Source of the DNA: Corynebacterium comes
Lineage (GTDB): Bacteria > Actinomycetota > Actinomycetes > Mycobacteriales > Mycobacteriaceae
DNA: 64,000 nt
Reading direction: 5' to 3'
Assembly: GCF_009734405.1 (NCBI RefSeq)
Contig: NZ_CP046453.1
Span: forward strand, 1,488,001-1,552,000
Part shown: positions 62,936 through 64,000 of the stretch, piece after piece
Layout: every line of letters begins with the position of its first letter
Position numbering within the stretch: the stretch's first letter is position 1
Position numbers and translations under genes: made by a program
Notes under the pieces: generated by a model
What the model saw: only the letters and a program-made list of their open reading frames with translations
Database searches by the model: none
What the model was told of the DNA's origin: nothing

Positions 62936-63506
62936 CCTCCACCCAGGCGTCCGCGAGGAGGGTGCGGGTGTCGCGGAGCAGCTGCGGCAGCACCTTTGTC
63001 CCGTCGAGGATGGTGAGGAAGTTCGCGTCGCCCGGCCAGCGGGGCACGACGTGCATGTGCAGGTGGTCGCCCACCGAGCCGCCCGAGGCCTTGCCCAGGT
63101 TGAACCCGACGTTGATGCCCTCCGGTCGGGACACCTTCTTCAGCACCTTCACGGCGGTGGTGACGAAGCTCATGAGCTCCGACATCTCCTCCGCCGTGAG
63201 ATCCTCCAGATCGGCGACCTTGCGGTACGGGATGACCATGAGGTGGCCTGCGTTGTAGGGGTACAGATTGAGAATCGCGTAGACCAGTTCGCCGCGGGCG
63301 ATGATGAGTGCATCCTCGTCCGCCATCTTCGGCGCATCGACGAAGGGCTCGTGCGGCTGATCGGACCCGAGGGGCGGGCGCTTCTTGATGTAGCCCATCC
63401 GGTACGGCGCCCACAGCCGGGTCAGCCCGTCCTGCTCACCGACGCCGGTGTCGGTCCAGGTCTGCCCGGTGGTCTCCTCAGCGGCGGGCTGCAAGAGCAT
63501 CCTCAC
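62922..63506 (-). CDS. HIT-family nucleotide hydrolase/phosphorylase
   Basis: 194 residues. The histidine triad [10 protein letters not shown] is near 137-146, with [18 protein letters not shown] near 75-92 and [19 protein letters not shown] before the triad. These branches act on AP4A or adenylated substrates; the mycobacterial homologue in the same position is an AP4A phosphorylase (from memory). It overlaps thrS by 29 nt and pgsA by 14 nt. Confidence 0.9.
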   Translation of the reverse strand: MRMLLQPAAEETTGQTWTDTGVGEQDGLTRLWAPYRMGYIKKRPPLGSDQPHEPFVDAPKMADEDALIIARGELVYAILNLYPYNAGHLMVIPYRKVADLEDLTAEEMSELMSFVTTAVKVLKKVSRPEGINVGFNLGKASGGSVGDHLHMHVVPRWPGDANFLTILDGTKVLPQLLRDTRTLLADAWVEVAGA

Positions 63507-64000
63507 TCGGCTGGAGGTTGATCCGGTCGCGCACCCAGGCGTCTATGAGCCCGATAGCCTCATCCACCGGCACGCCGTTGATCTGGGTGCCGTCGAGGAA
63601 GCGGAAGCTCACGGCCTCCGCCTCCACGTCGCGTGCGCCGGCCAGCAGCATGAACGGGATCTTGCCGGTGGTGTGGTTGCGGATCTTCTTCTGCATGCGG
63701 TCGTCGGAGGTGTCCACGTCCGCCCGGATGCCACGCTTGCGCAGCTGCGCGGCAACGGCCTCCAGGTGCGGGGCGAAGTTGTCTGCGACCGGGATGCCCA
63801 TGACCTGGTGGGGCGCCAGCCAGGCGGGGAAGGCACCGGCATAGTGCTCGAGCAGTACGCCGAAGAAACGCTCAATGGAGCCGAACAGCGCGCGGTGAAT
63901 CATGATCGGGCGCTGCTTCGAACCGTCCGGGGAGGTGTACTCCAGCTCAAAACGCTCCGGCAGGTTGAAGTCCAGCTGCACGGTGGACATCTGCCAGGTG
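63478..64000 (-). CDS. thrS: Threonyl-tRNA synthetase, C-terminal part (partial)
   Basis: 174 residues visible; the gene runs out of the window at 64000. The end of the catalytic core is seen in [17 protein letters not shown], the motif 3 segment [23 protein letters not shown] and the anticodon domain [17 protein letters not shown] through the [19 protein letters not shown] stretch. The sequence before ATG 63990 stays in frame, so that ATG is not the start. It begins the thrS-HIT-pgsA-patA-pimA run. Confidence 0.95.
   Translation of the reverse strand, partial: TWQMSTVQLDFNLPERFELEYTSPDGSKQRPIMIHRALFGSIERFFGVLLEHYAGAFPAWLAPHQVMGIPVADNFAPHLEAVAAQLRKRGIRADVDTSDDRMQKKIRNHTTGKIPFMLLAGARDVEAEAVSFRFLDGTQINGVPVDEAIGLIDAWVRDRINLQPSEDALAARR

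Noticed and set aside
1..64000. CRISPR arrays, tRNA or rRNA genes
   Set aside because: No regularly spaced repeat units and no cloverleaf with a T-loop GTTCGA-type box in a proper context were found by eye. A tRNAscan run would settle short misses.

Overview
The window is a chromosomal segment of a high-GC actinobacterium, almost certainly a Corynebacterium. Three things point there: the gene order, the leaderless-type starts with a TANNNT box 6-8 nt before the start codon, and Corynebacterium-type families (a CE1758/CE1759 flavin monooxygenase pair, a dciAE-apt-rel block, and a PimA/PatA/PgsA phosphoinositide-mannoside cluster). The core order from nusB-efp-pepQ-aro to thrS follows the order known from Mycobacterium and Corynebacterium. 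The methionine-salvage genes and high GC suggest an environmental rather than host-adapted species (inference).

Layout. 1-5134 is a defence locus: the tail of a DUF4357-type protein, then a single-chain Type ISP restriction-modification enzyme. 5217-6193 holds two overlapping YbjN-like genes that converge on ppk2. 6194-23106 is a long minus-strand housekeeping run: ppk2, nusB, efp, pepQ, aroQ-aroB-aroK-aroC, an orphan prepilin-peptidase-like gene, aroE, mltG, ruvX, alaS, rarA, a phosphotransferase-fold gene and aspS.

23244-37878 is the variable part: a YpfJ-type metallopeptidase abutted by a decayed IS481-type transposase, a Gmad2-LysM protein, a RutE-like nitroreductase, an SNF2 helicase divergent from a protein combining a HEPN-like N-terminus with a CBS pair, an FMN monooxygenase/reductase pair, sdaA, a transglutaminase-fold protein lacking its catalytic residues, and a minus-strand operon of FGGY kinase, mtnD, mtnC and glpD. 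The last has its own promoter and a perfect inverted repeat and is the best candidate for an unusual metabolic module.

37898-64000 returns to core genes: hisS, a glyoxalase-II-like hydrolase, tpx, a membrane cyclophilin preceded by a 10-codon overlapping upstream ORF, a small secreted protein, a collapsed DUF421 pseudogene, a secreted 5'-nucleotidase, rel-apt-dciAE, secF-secD-yajC, ruvB-ruvA-ruvC, yebC and tesB. It ends with two leaderless membrane-protein genes, a frameshifted membrane-protein gene, and pimA-patA-pgsA-HIT-thrS. No tRNA, rRNA or CRISPR array was recognised. Several factor-independent terminators are clear.
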